Below, piece by piece: positions 1-7,798 of a stretch of DNA of 64,000 nt; within the stretch, counting starts at the first letter, position 1, and each line of letters opens with the position of its first letter. The notes under the pieces were generated by a model. The model did not search any database. It was not told where the DNA came from and was given only the letters and a program-made list of their open reading frames with translations. The stretch lies in NCBI RefSeq assembly GCF_000826085.1, contig NZ_CCYM01000001.1, positions 160,385-224,384 on the forward strand. The letters run 5' to 3'. The position numbers and the translations under genes were made by a program. The DNA is from Nigerium massiliense. GTDB lineage: Bacteria; Actinomycetota; Actinomycetes; Propionibacteriales; Propionibacteriaceae.

Positions 1-1977
1 CCGCTCCAGGAACGCGCCGAGCGAGTCGTCGGGCTCGGGGGATCCGGCGGCCAGCGCCGACCCGTCGGCGTCCTCGGGCTGCTCGGCCGGGTTGTCGGTC
101 ACCGAGTAGGCCTGGGTGACGTCCTGGGTGTGCGCCGCCGCGACGAACTCACCGGCCACGCTGACGAACTCGATGAGGTTCTCCAGCCGGGTCTGATCCT
201 GCGGGTCGTTGGACGCCGACAACTCGCCGATGTAGCCCGACTCGTTCAGGATGCTGGTGAGGACGCGATCGGCGCTCTCCCCCTCGGTGACCATCGCCCG
301 GTGTTTCGCCATGAGGTCGGCGAAGCCGTGCAGTTGCTTGGCCGACCGGGACGCCAGCCCCGCCACCTCGTCGAGCCGCTCGAGCGCCGCGCTGAACGGG
401 ATGCGTTCCGACGCGGCGAACGCCTCGACGCACGCCTCGGCCCGGTCGCCGATGCCGCGCTTGGGAACGTTCACGATGCGCCGCACCGACACGTCGTCGG
501 CCGGGTTCGCGATGGCGCGCAGGTAGGCGATCGCGTCGCGGATCTCCTTGCGCTCGTAGAAGCGCACCCCGCCGACCACCTTGTACGGCATGCCCACCCG
601 GATGAACACCTCCTCGAACGCGCGTGACTGGGCGTTCGTCCGGTAGAACACCGCGACGTCGGACGGTTTGACGTCGCCGGCGTCGACGAGCCGGTCGATC
701 TCGTCGGCGACGAACTGCGCCTCGTCGTGCTCGGTGTCCGCGACGTAGCCCACGATCAGCTCGCCCTCCCCCGAATCCGACCACAGTTGCTTCGCGGGCC
801 GGTTGGGGTTGCGGGTGATCACCGCGTTCGCGGCCGACAGGATCGTCTGCGTCGAGCGGTAATTCTGTTCCAGCAGGATCGTCTCGGCGCCCGGGAAGTC
901 GGACTCGAAATCGAGGATGTTGCGGATCGTGGCGCCGCGGAACGCGTAGATGGACTGGTCGGAGTCGCCCACGACCATCAGCTCGGGCGGGTCGGCGACA
1001 GGCGCCCCGTCGGGCCCGTCGAACACCCCGCACAGCTCGCGGATCAGCGCGTACTGGGCGTGGTTCGTGTCCTGGTACTCGTCGACGAGCACCTGACGGA
1101 ACCGCCGCCGGTACCGCTCGCGGACGTCGGGGAACGCCTGGAACAGGTGCACGGTCGTCATGATCAGGTCGTCGAAGTCGAGCGCGTTCGCCGACACCAA
1201 CCGTCGCTGGTACTCGGCGTAGGCCTCCGCGTAGACCTGCTCGGCGCCGCTGGTGTGCTCGTGGCCCGCCGTCTCGTGGTCGACGAGCTCGTTCTTCCAA
1301 TTCGAGACGGCGTTCATCACCGCCCGCACCGGGAACCGCTTCGGGTCGAGGTTGAGGTCGCGCACCACCAACGACATCAGCCGCTTGGAGTCGGTGTCGT
1401 CGTAGATCGAGAAGTTCTTGTGCAGCCCGAAGCGGTCGATGTCGGCGCGCAGGATGCGCACGCACGCCGAGTGGAACGTCGAGACCCACATCAGCCGGGC
1501 CCGGTTGCCGACCAACTCGGTGACACGGTGCCGCATCTCGGCGGCCGCCTTGTTGGTGAAGGTGATGGCCAGCACGGAGCCGGGGTGGACGTTGCGCTCG
1601 CTCAGCAGATAGGCGATGCGCCGGGTGAGCACCCGGGTCTTCCCGGAGCCCGCGCCGGCGACGACCAGGACGGGGCTCCCCGCGTGCACGACAGCGTCGC
1701 GCTGCGGTGGGTTGAGCCCCTCGAGGATCTCCTGTCCCTTCGGACGCCGCGCGCGCCGCTCCTGCTCGGCCGGGCGATCGCCCGGCACCTCCCCGCGGGC
1801 CGTCCCGGTGGCGGTGTCGACCTGCCCGCCGGACGCCGTCCCCGCGGGCTCGCCGGGCTGCGCGGCCCCGGCGCGTTGCCGCGCCCGCAGGACACGGTCA
1901 GCCGCCCGGCCGCCGGAGGCGGGGGTCGGATCGGGGTCGAAGCCGCTGAAGAGGTCGGGGAATAGGGAGTCGTCCAT
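1..1977 (-). CDS. pcrA: ATP-dependent DNA helicase PcrA/UvrD (partial, C-terminus beyond left edge)
   Basis: Superfamily 1A 3'-5' DNA helicase acting in excision repair and in clearing replication conflicts. The gene reads leftward from the ATG at 1977 and is still open at the edge, so the first 659 codons are present and the C-terminus is missing. After a variable extension of about 80 residues (opening MDDSLFPDLF) come Walker A (AGAGSGKT, about residues 107-114), motif II DEYQDTNHAQ and motif III GDSDQSIYAFRGA, in family order. The start is chosen because this opening resembles other actinobacterial PcrA proteins as I remember them. It lies back to back with the phospholipase D-type gene, 89 bp apart. 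Family assignment is secure; the choice between the names PcrA and UvrD is by convention for Gram-positives. Confidence 0.95.
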   Translation of the reverse strand, partial: MDDSLFPDLFSGFDPDPTPASGGRAADRVLRARQRAGAAQPGEPAGTASGGQVDTATGTARGEVPGDRPAEQERRARRPKGQEILEGLNPPQRDAVVHAGSPVLVVAGAGSGKTRVLTRRIAYLLSERNVHPGSVLAITFTNKAAAEMRHRVTELVGNRARLMWVSTFHSACVRILRADIDRFGLHKNFSIYDDTDSKRLMSLVVRDLNLDPKRFPVRAVMNAVSNWKNELVDHETAGHEHTSGAEQVYAEAYAEYQRRLVSANALDFDDLIMTTVHLFQAFPDVRERYRRRFRQVLVDEYQDTNHAQYALIRELCGVFDGPDGAPVADPPELMVVGDSDQSIYAFRGATIRNILDFESDFPGAETILLEQNYRSTQTILSAANAVITRNPNRPAKQLWSDSGEGELIVGYVADTEHDEAQFVADEIDRLVDAGDVKPSDVAVFYRTNAQSRAFEEVFIRVGMPYKVVGGVRFYERKEIRDAIAYLRAIANPADDVSVRRIVNVPKRGIGDRAEACVEAFAASERIPFSAALERLDEVAGLASRSAKQLHGFADLMAKHRAMVTEGESADRVLTSILNESGYIGELSASNDPQDQTRLENLIEFVSVAGEFVAAAHTQDVTQAYSVTDNPAEQPEDADGSALAAGSPEPDDSLGAFLER

Positions 1978-2066
1978 CGCATCGACCAGCCTATTCCACC
2001 CCTCCGACACTTCCCGGCCAGGCCGGCCGGGTGCCGCCGCAGAGCCGGATCGTTACAGTGGGCGGC

Positions 2067-3320
2067 ATGGCATCGCGTCCGCGACCTCAGTCGCCCGTCA
2101 CCCTGCGCTCGTTGGCCACGCTCGGCGCCGTCGCCTTGCTCGGGGCCCAACTGGCCGTGATCGCCGGTCTGGGCGTCATCGACCACGGCCGCAAGAAGCA
2201 CCGCAGGCATCGCCCCTTCCCGACCGCGCCGCCCACCAGCGTGACCGTGGCCGACGGCGATGTGACGGTCTACACCAAGGGCAGCGACCTGTACGACGCC
2301 ATGCTCGACACCATCCGGTCGGCCGAGCACACGATCTACTTCGAGACGTACCTGTGGAAGGCCGACGACGTCGGGCAGAAGTTCAAGGACGCGCTCACGG
2401 AGGCCGCGCACCGCGGAGTGAACGTCTATCTCGCCTACGACGTCTTCGGCAACCTCGTCGTCCGACCCGACTTCTACCGCTTCGACCCGGCGATCCACGT
2501 CCTGCGCCACCAGCCGTGGACCGGCATCGCGAGTCCGCTGACGTGGCGCAGTCCCGGGCTCAACCACCGAAAGCTCCTGATCGCCGACGACAAGGTCGCC
2601 TACGTCGGCGGCTACAACATCGGCGATCTGTACGCGACGCGGTGGCGCGATACCCACGCCCGCATCACCGGGTCGCCGGCGCTGGATCTCGCGAACGTCT
2701 TCGTGGATTACTGGAACCAGTCGCGAAAGAAGCACCACCCCGTGCTCGAGTCGCCGGGCGGCCGGGAATGGTACACACCCCTTCGGGTGATGCGGAATGT
2801 GCCCAGCACCGGGGTTTATCCGATCAGATACGGCTATCTGGAAGCGTTCGATCGCGCCACCGACAACATTTGGATGACGCACGCCTATCTGATTCCCGAC
2901 GACGACATCACGCTCGCGCTGATCGAGGCCGCGCAGCGCGGGGTCGACGTCCGCATCATCGTCCCCGCGGAATCGAACCACATCGTGGCCGACTGGCTGT
3001 CCCGCGGGTTCTACGACCTCCTTCTCCGCAACGGTGTGCGGCTGTTCCTCTACCAAGGCGCGATGGTGCACGCCAAGACGGCCACCATCGACGGGGTCTG
3101 GTCGACCATCGGAACCGCGAATATCGACCGGCTGAGCCTGGTCGGCAATTACGAGGTGAATGTCGAGATCATCGACCACGACCTGGCGAGCGAATTGGAG
3201 AAGATCTTCGCCATGGACAGCGGGAACTGCGTCGAACTCAGCCGGGAGGAATGGGGCGGGCGCTCGGTCGTCACCAAGATTTCCGAGGCAGTTCTCGTCC
3301 CGCTGCGACCCTTGCTCTAA
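2067..3320 (+). CDS. Phospholipase D-family phosphatidyltransferase (cardiolipin synthase-like)
   Basis: A 417-residue membrane-anchored enzyme of the PLD superfamily that probably transfers phosphatidyl groups, as in cardiolipin synthesis. One hydrophobic segment (about residues 13-38) is followed by a basic stretch (GRKKHRRHR). The two catalytic HKD motifs are intact: NHRKLLIAD near residue 167 and HAKTATID near residue 335, the first followed by the typical GGYN. Length fits bacterial cardiolipin synthases, which usually have two N-terminal membrane helices instead of one. The ATG at 2067 is preferred over upstream in-frame codons because the membrane segment follows directly. No obvious operon partner. 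It could be a nuclease or another PLD hydrolase; substrate is inferred from family only. Confidence 0.8.
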   Translation: MASRPRPQSPVTLRSLATLGAVALLGAQLAVIAGLGVIDHGRKKHRRHRPFPTAPPTSVTVADGDVTVYTKGSDLYDAMLDTIRSAEHTIYFETYLWKADDVGQKFKDALTEAAHRGVNVYLAYDVFGNLVVRPDFYRFDPAIHVLRHQPWTGIASPLTWRSPGLNHRKLLIADDKVAYVGGYNIGDLYATRWRDTHARITGSPALDLANVFVDYWNQSRKKHHPVLESPGGREWYTPLRVMRNVPSTGVYPIRYGYLEAFDRATDNIWMTHAYLIPDDDITLALIEAAQRGVDVRIIVPAESNHIVADWLSRGFYDLLLRNGVRLFLYQGAMVHAKTATIDGVWSTIGTANIDRLSLVGNYEVNVEIIDHDLASELEKIFAMDSGNCVELSREEWGGRSVVTKISEAVLVPLRPLL

Positions 3321-3430
3321 CGAAGTCCGCATATTTTCCGCCTCAGCCCAGGCGATCGTTATCAGCTTGAGGCGCTATCGGCGTGTCACAGTGATCCTTC
3401 CGCTCGGGGGCAAAGGTATCGTTGAGGCGC

Positions 3431-3458
3431 TGCAGGCGCGGAGTGAGTGGCGCCTGCA
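3431..3458. repeat. Perfect 9-bp inverted repeat between the PLD gene and the small membrane protein gene
   Basis: TGCAGGCGC at 3431-3439 is mirrored by GCGCCTGCA at 3450-3458 around a 10-nt loop. It sits in the 225-bp gap 3321-3545. It could be the transcription terminator of the upstream gene, although no T-run follows, or an operator for the downstream gene. Nothing else in the gap is recognisable. Confidence 0.45.
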
Positions 3459-3545
3459 TAGCGGAAACCTCCGGGTCTCCCGCTGCAGTCGCGCCTGAGA
3501 AATCCTCTGCGACTTCCCGAAAACAACTAGCGAAAAGAGACTCTC

Positions 3546-3821
3546 ATGTGGGACATCATCTCCACGATCGTCACCGGCCTCATCGTCGGCGCCCTCGCCC
3601 GGTTCTTCCTGCGGGGTAACCAGAACATCGGCATGCTGTGGACGATCATCCTCGGCATCGTCGGCGCGTTCGTCGGCTCCTTCATCGCCGGCGCCCTCGG
3701 CGTCGCTCAGACCGGCGGCATCGACTGGATCCGCTGGATCCTCATGATCGTCGCCGCCATGGTCGCCGTGTCCATCTACATCGGTGTGACCCGCGGCAGC
3801 TCGCGCCAGGTTTCGCGGTAA
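3546..3821 (+). CDS. GlsB/YeaQ/YmgE-type small stress membrane protein
   Basis: A 91-residue, three-helix membrane protein of the transglycosylase-associated (GlsB/YeaQ) family. The family is general-stress induced in many bacteria and of unknown biochemical role. The hydrophobic segments are at about residues 3-20, 28-52 and 60-80, and the glycine-zipper pattern (GILGIVGAFVGSFIAGALG-like) that marks the family is clear. The purine-rich AAAAGAGA just upstream supports the ATG at 3546. The gene stands alone and ends inside a short tandem repeat. Confidence 0.85.
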   Translation: MWDIISTIVTGLIVGALARFFLRGNQNIGMLWTIILGIVGAFVGSFIAGALGVAQTGGIDWIRWILMIVAAMVAVSIYIGVTRGSSRQVSR

Positions 3822-3838
3822 CCGGTTTCGCGGTAACC
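3809..3838 (+). repeat. Perfect 15-bp tandem duplication across a stop codon
   Basis: GGTTTCGCGGTAACC occurs twice head to tail (3809-3823 and 3824-3838). The first copy contains the final codons and TAA stop of the small stress membrane protein gene. Confidence 0.9.
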
Positions 3839-3855
3839 AGTAGCTACACCAGTTC

Positions 3856-3894
3856 CGGACGGGGGTCGCGCCATCACGGCGCGGCCCCCGTCCG
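3856..3894 (+). terminator. GC-rich hairpin terminator after the GlsB-type gene
   Basis: A 17-bp stem (3856-3872 with 3878-3894, one G-U wobble) around a 5-nt loop lies 35 bp after the stop codon. No U-tract follows, as is common in high-GC actinobacteria. Position and perfection argue for a terminator, possibly serving the oncoming response-regulator gene as well. Confidence 0.7.
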
Positions 3895-3964
3895 CTCGTT
3901 AACCGCGGGAACCGTTCCGCGGCTTAACCGCCGGAACCGTCCGCGGGCAACGGGGTAACGGACG

Positions 3965-4675
3965 TCAGACGAGGCGACGATCGGTGGCCCAGCGCGTCAA
4001 CTGGTGGCGGTTGGACAGCTGCAGCTTGCGCAGCACGCTCGACACGTGCGTCTCGACCGTCTTGATCGAGATGAACAGCTCCTTCGCGACCTCCTTGTAG
4101 GCGTAGCCGCGGGCGATCAGGCGGAGCACCTCGCGCTCGCGCTGGCTGAGCCGGTCGAGGTCCTCGTCGATGCTGGCCACGTCGATCGCGCCGGAGAAGG
4201 CGTCGAGGACGAAGCCGGCCAGCCGCGGGCTGAACACGGCGTCGCCGCCCGCGACGCGCTCGATGGCGTCCACCAGTTCGGGCGCCGAGATCGACTTCGT
4301 CACGTACCCGCGGGCGCCGGCCCGGATGACCCCGATGACGTCCTCGGCGGCGTCCGACACCGAGACCGCCAGGAACCGGACGTCGCCCCGCTGCGCGAGC
4401 ACCTGCTTGATCACCTCCACACCGCCGCCGCCGGGCAGATGCACGTCGAGGAGCACGACGTCGGGGTTCGTCCGCAGGATCGCCTCGACGGCGGTCGCGA
4501 CGTCCTCCCCCTCGCCCACGACGGTGACGAACGGGCCGATGTCGTGGCGGACGCCGCTGCGGAACATGGCGTGGTCGTCGACCAGCACCACTCGGCGCTG
4601 GCCGGCCTTGCCCTGCTCACCTGCGGGGGGCTCCGCGGGCTGCGGCGTCGCGGTCGGGAAGCTGTCGTTCGTCAT
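3965..4675 (-). CDS. NarL/LuxR-family response regulator
   Basis: A 236-residue two-component regulator. The N-terminal receiver domain has the acidic pocket DD at residues 33-34 and phospho-acceptor Asp77 in VVLLDVHLPG. The C-terminal LuxR-type helix-turn-helix (about residues 170-230) includes LSQREREVLRLIARGY and KTVETHVSSVLRKL. Its ATG overlaps the TGA of the kinase gene upstream by 4 bp (ATGA), so the pair is co-translated. The kinase carries a PspC domain and the divergent genes encode PspC proteins, so an envelope-stress role is inferred. The N-terminal 25 residues are a disordered Pro/Glu-rich lead. Confidence 0.9.
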   Translation of the reverse strand: MTNDSFPTATPQPAEPPAGEQGKAGQRRVVLVDDHAMFRSGVRHDIGPFVTVVGEGEDVATAVEAILRTNPDVVLLDVHLPGGGGVEVIKQVLAQRGDVRFLAVSVSDAAEDVIGVIRAGARGYVTKSISAPELVDAIERVAGGDAVFSPRLAGFVLDAFSGAIDVASIDEDLDRLSQREREVLRLIARGYAYKEVAKELFISIKTVETHVSSVLRKLQLSNRHQLTRWATDRRLV

Positions 4676-5934
4676 GTCCTCATCTCCACCATCACTTCGG
4701 TACCGGTCTGGGGGCTCGAACGGATGCGCGCGTTGCCGTGATGGCGGCGCACCCGTTCGACGATGCTGCGCTTGATCCCCATGCGCCCCTCGGGGATGTC
4801 GTCGGGGTCGAAGCCCCACCCCCGGTCGCGCACGAAGACGGTGACGCCGTCGTCCTCCACCTCAGCGTAGACGTCGACGTGGGACGTCCCCGAGTGCTTC
4901 GCGGCGTTCCACATCGCCTCGCGCGCCGCGCGCACCAGCTCGGCGAACCGCGCGTCGAGCTCGATGTCGCCGACGGTCACGCAGTCGACGGTCACGGGGA
5001 AGTTGTCCTCGACGTCCTGGGCCGCGGCCGCCAAGGCGCTCTTCAGGGTGTCGTCCGGGAGTTCCTCGCCGTACAGCCACTCCCGCAGTTCGCGCTCCTG
5101 CCGCCGGGCGAGCCGGACGACCTCGTCGCGGTCGTCGGCCTGCCGCTGGATGAGGGCGAGGGTCTGCAGCACCGAGTCGTGCAGGTGGGCGGCCATGTCG
5201 GCCCGGGCGTCCGAGACCAGCTTCTCCTCGCGGGCGAACGTGAGCGAGCGGCGCACCCGCAGCAGCCACGGCGCCGCGAGGACGATCAGCGCCACCAGCG
5301 AGAGCACGATCGCCCACAGCATGCGCCCGACGTCGCCGACGCCGGGGATCATCGCGGCCACCAGCCCGACCGCGACCGACACGCTGAACAGCCCCAGGAC
5401 CAGCGACAGCACCGTCGTCCAATGCCGGACGAGCGGCTCGACGAGCCCCAGCGGCCCCCGGCTGAGGTCGAACGGGACGTTCTCGGTGCGGTCGGCCTGC
5501 CACCACACGAGCGCGGCGCCCAGGGCCAGCAGCACTCCCGCGACGAACCAGACGGCGGGCAGCCCCCAGCCGAGCCACTGCACCAGCCAGGTCATCCCGG
5601 CGCCGACCATGACGACGGCACCCGTCTGGCCGGCCTCGGGGGATCGCAACCGGACGGTCTTTCCCCCACGCAGGCCGCGGCGGGTGGCGGCGTCCAGCCC
5701 CGGCGTGCTCGGCTGGCTACGCTCACGCGGCAGCGCCAGCCACAGCGCCAGGTACGCCAGCACCCCGACCAACCGCCAGGAGGCCAGCAGCGCGAAGATG
5801 AGCCGCACCAGCGTGGCGGGCATGCCGAGGTGCCCGGCCAGGCCGGCGCAGACACCGCCCAGCCAGCCCCTTTCCGGGACGCGGACGAGGCTGGCGGGGC
5901 GCCCGGCGGCCGGCTCCGCGTCCGACTGAGTCAT
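4672..5934 (-). CDS. PspC-domain sensor histidine kinase
   Basis: A 420-residue membrane kinase that partners the adjacent LuxR-type regulator. An N-terminal PspC domain (about residues 20-70, GGVCAGLAGHLG) is followed by further transmembrane segments at about 105-145, 172-198 and 205-226. Next comes a NarX/DesK-type dimerisation helix with the phospho-acceptor His252 in AHLHDSVLQTL. The ATPase domain has its N-box in EAMWNAAKHSG (about 339-349) and a G-box DRGWGFDPDDIPEGRMG. No extracytoplasmic sensor domain is visible, so it may sense the membrane itself through PspC. An in-frame ATG 12 bp upstream (5946) is an alternative start. Divergent from the PspC membrane gene. Confidence 0.9.
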   Translation of the reverse strand: MTQSDAEPAAGRPASLVRVPERGWLGGVCAGLAGHLGMPATLVRLIFALLASWRLVGVLAYLALWLALPRERSQPSTPGLDAATRRGLRGGKTVRLRSPEAGQTGAVVMVGAGMTWLVQWLGWGLPAVWFVAGVLLALGAALVWWQADRTENVPFDLSRGPLGLVEPLVRHWTTVLSLVLGLFSVSVAVGLVAAMIPGVGDVGRMLWAIVLSLVALIVLAAPWLLRVRRSLTFAREEKLVSDARADMAAHLHDSVLQTLALIQRQADDRDEVVRLARRQERELREWLYGEELPDDTLKSALAAAAQDVEDNFPVTVDCVTVGDIELDARFAELVRAAREAMWNAAKHSGTSHVDVYAEVEDDGVTVFVRDRGWGFDPDDIPEGRMGIKRSIVERVRRHHGNARIRSSPQTGTEVMVEMRT

Positions 5935-6069
5935 GGCGCTCAGCATAGGGCGGGGCACCGACGGGCCCGCCGGCGGGCGATCCGGGCCCAGCCCAAACCG
6001 GGCCCCACTCAGGGTGCTTCCCGATGGCCTCGCCGGGGCCGACCGAGCAAGATGAAGGGCGTGACCAGC

Positions 6070-7191
6070 ATGCCCGCAGCGCGCCGCCCGCACGACGACC
6101 GAGTCGTCGCGGGCGTCTGCAGCGGGCTCGCGCGGAGCTGGAGCGTCGACCCCCTGCTCGTCCGCATCGCGTGGGTGATCGCCGTATTGGCCAGTTCCGG
6201 AACCCTCCTGCTCGCCTACGCCGCGCTGTGGGTGCTGCTGCCCGAGGACGGCACCGACCGCCGCCTCCCGGACGCCATCGCCGGCTGGAGCGCCACCAAG
6301 CTCGTGCTGGTCGTGTGCGTGCCGGTCGCCCTGGCCGGCCTCGTGATCCCCGGGCTCGGCCCCGGCTTCACCGCGATCGCCGTCGCGGCCCTCCTCGTCT
6401 GGTACATCAACCGCCGCATCAACCCGACGCCGCCCGCCGGCGGCGGCGGACACTCCGGGAGCCACGTGGCCCCGCACCATCCCGGCCCGGGCGCCCCGTA
6501 TGTCGACACCTCCGCCCCGAGGCAGTACCCCGACGACACGATCCCGCTGCCCCCGCAACGCCCGGTGCCGGGTCCACGGCCTCGGCCCCGCGCCCGGTCC
6601 GCCCGCGGCTGGCTGCTGATCGGCGTCGGCTGCGCCGCCGTCTGGACGGCCCTCGGGGTGGCGGCCGCCGCGGGAGTCCGGGTCACCGCCCTGGCGTGGT
6701 GGTCCGCGACCCTGCTGATGCTCGGTGTCGCCCTGCTGATCAGCGCCCGACGCCGGGGAGGCCGGCCCGCCGGGCTCCTGTCCTGCTCCGTCGTCGTCGC
6801 GGTCGTCACGGCCTGCACGCTGGCCAGCACCGCCGATCCTGCGCCGCGCGTCGCCGAGAACGATGTCCGCACCTACGCGTCCGGCCAGGAGCTCGCCGAG
6901 CGGCAGGAACTCCCGGTCGGCACCCACGTCCTCGACCTGCGTCAGCTGACGCTCCAGCACGACGCCGTCTCGTCGGTCAGCCTCGGCGCGGGCGAGCTGA
7001 CGGTGCTGCTGCCGCGGAACGCCAACGTCGAGGTGCACGGCACGGTCGACATCGGCGAATTGGTCGCCCCGGCGCACGTGCACTCGGGCCTCGACAACGA
7101 CGCGGTCGTCACGTCCACCCCCAACCCCGGCGGCCCCACGCTGGTGCTCAACGCCACCGTCGACACGGGACGGCTGGTGATCGTCCGATGA
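6070..7191 (+). CDS. PspC-domain membrane protein
   Basis: A 373-residue membrane protein. Its N-terminal PspC domain (DDRVVAGVCSGLARSW and the following helix) is followed by more membrane helices, a Pro/Gly-rich cytoplasmic loop, two or three further helices, and a C-terminal soluble beta-rich part ending in repeated VxG/DxG elements like those of LiaF-type C-terminal domains. ATG codons at 6070 and 6052 and a GTG at 6061 are in frame; 6070 has the best spaced ribosome site (GAAGGG). Its divergent position opposite the PspC-kinase gene suggests it is a target or modulator of that system. The C-terminal resemblance is my reading of the pattern, not a search result. Confidence 0.8.
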   Translation: MPAARRPHDDRVVAGVCSGLARSWSVDPLLVRIAWVIAVLASSGTLLLAYAALWVLLPEDGTDRRLPDAIAGWSATKLVLVVCVPVALAGLVIPGLGPGFTAIAVAALLVWYINRRINPTPPAGGGGHSGSHVAPHHPGPGAPYVDTSAPRQYPDDTIPLPPQRPVPGPRPRPRARSARGWLLIGVGCAAVWTALGVAAAAGVRVTALAWWSATLLMLGVALLISARRRGGRPAGLLSCSVVVAVVTACTLASTADPAPRVAENDVRTYASGQELAERQELPVGTHVLDLRQLTLQHDAVSSVSLGAGELTVLLPRNANVEVHGTVDIGELVAPAHVHSGLDNDAVVTSTPNPGGPTLVLNATVDTGRLVIVR

Positions 7192-7361
7192 GACAGTCCC
7201 GCTCGGCCACGGTCATCGTCGGCACGTTCTGCCTCGCGCTCGCCGTCATCGGGCTGGGGGTCGCCTTCGTCCCTGCCACCGGCGATTGGCTCGGGTTCTC
7301 CCTGCCCCTGGCGCTCGTCGTCGCGGGCATCGTCAGCCTCCTCGCTTCCCGCACCACCTGA
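7188..7361 (+). CDS. Small two-helix membrane protein in the PspC cluster
   Basis: A 57-residue hydrophobic protein starting MRQSRSATVIVG. It has two membrane helices (about residues 9-28 and 36-54) joined by a short turn. Its ATG overlaps the TGA of the PspC membrane gene (ATGA), so it is translationally coupled. No family recognised. Placement suggests a small accessory subunit of the PspC module. Confidence 0.7.
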   Translation: MRQSRSATVIVGTFCLALAVIGLGVAFVPATGDWLGFSLPLALVVAGIVSLLASRTT

Positions 7362-7387
7362 CCGCCCCAATGAAAGGAAAACCCATC

Positions 7388-7651
7388 ATGTCCAACACGC
7401 CCGCCACGAGGTTCGTCCGCAGCACCTCTGACCGCTACCTCACCGGCGTCTGCGGCGGCCTCGGCGCCTACTTCGGCGTCGACTCCAACATCGTCCGGCT
7501 CGTGATGGTGCTGGCCACCCTGTTCCTGCCCGGTCCCGGCTGGATCATCTACCCCGGTCTCTGGCTCGCGATGCCGACCGACGCCGGCGGCCCCTCGGGC
7601 TTCCAGCAGCTCCGCAGCATGCTGGAGAACAACCGGCGCAGCGTCCGCTGA
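7388..7651 (+). CDS. Small PspC-family protein
   Basis: An 87-residue protein that is almost only a PspC domain: RYLTGVCGGLGAYFGVDSNIVRL, then a hydrophobic helix with an LPGPGW turn, and a short charged tail. PspC proteins are membrane-bound transducers of envelope stress. The ATG at 7388 has an AAAGGAAAA ribosome site, which excludes upstream in-frame codons. It is the last gene of the cluster and is followed by a hairpin. Confidence 0.85.
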   Translation: MSNTPATRFVRSTSDRYLTGVCGGLGAYFGVDSNIVRLVMVLATLFLPGPGWIIYPGLWLAMPTDAGGPSGFQQLRSMLENNRRSVR

Positions 7652-7687
7652 CCACACGCTTTCACGCGCCGGACGGCCGTCCCTGAC

Positions 7688-7715
7688 GAAAACTCACTGT
7701 TCGCTCAGAGTTTTC
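7688..7715 (+). terminator. Hairpin after the PspC cluster
   Basis: GAAAACTC (7688-7695) pairs with GAGTTTTC (7708-7715) around a 12-nt loop, 37 bp after the last stop codon. The T-stretch lies within the stem, so it is a plausible but imperfect intrinsic terminator. Confidence 0.5.
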
Positions 7716-7759
7716 TGAGGCAACACGGCCTCCGTGCGCGTGGAAGCTGAGAATATCCC

Positions 7760-7794
7760 TAAGATGTCACGCGGCCGGGAGCGGTTCCCGCCGC
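7760..7794 (+). promoter_or_regulatory. Possible -10 element and leader hairpin of the secreted protein gene
   Basis: A TAAGAT hexamer at 7760-7765 could be a -10 box; no good -35 is visible. An inverted repeat at 7771-7794 (GCGG-C-CGGGA / TCCCG-CCGC) ends 4 bp before the ATG at 7799 and contains the only GGGAG-like ribosome site. This arrangement could hinder translation. Regulation is inferred. Confidence 0.35.
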
Positions 7795-7798
7795 TTTG

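Noticed and set aside
4738..6051. Upstream in-frame extension of the divergent PspC membrane gene
   Set aside because: It covers the histidine kinase gene in antisense, and no homology precedes the PspC domain.
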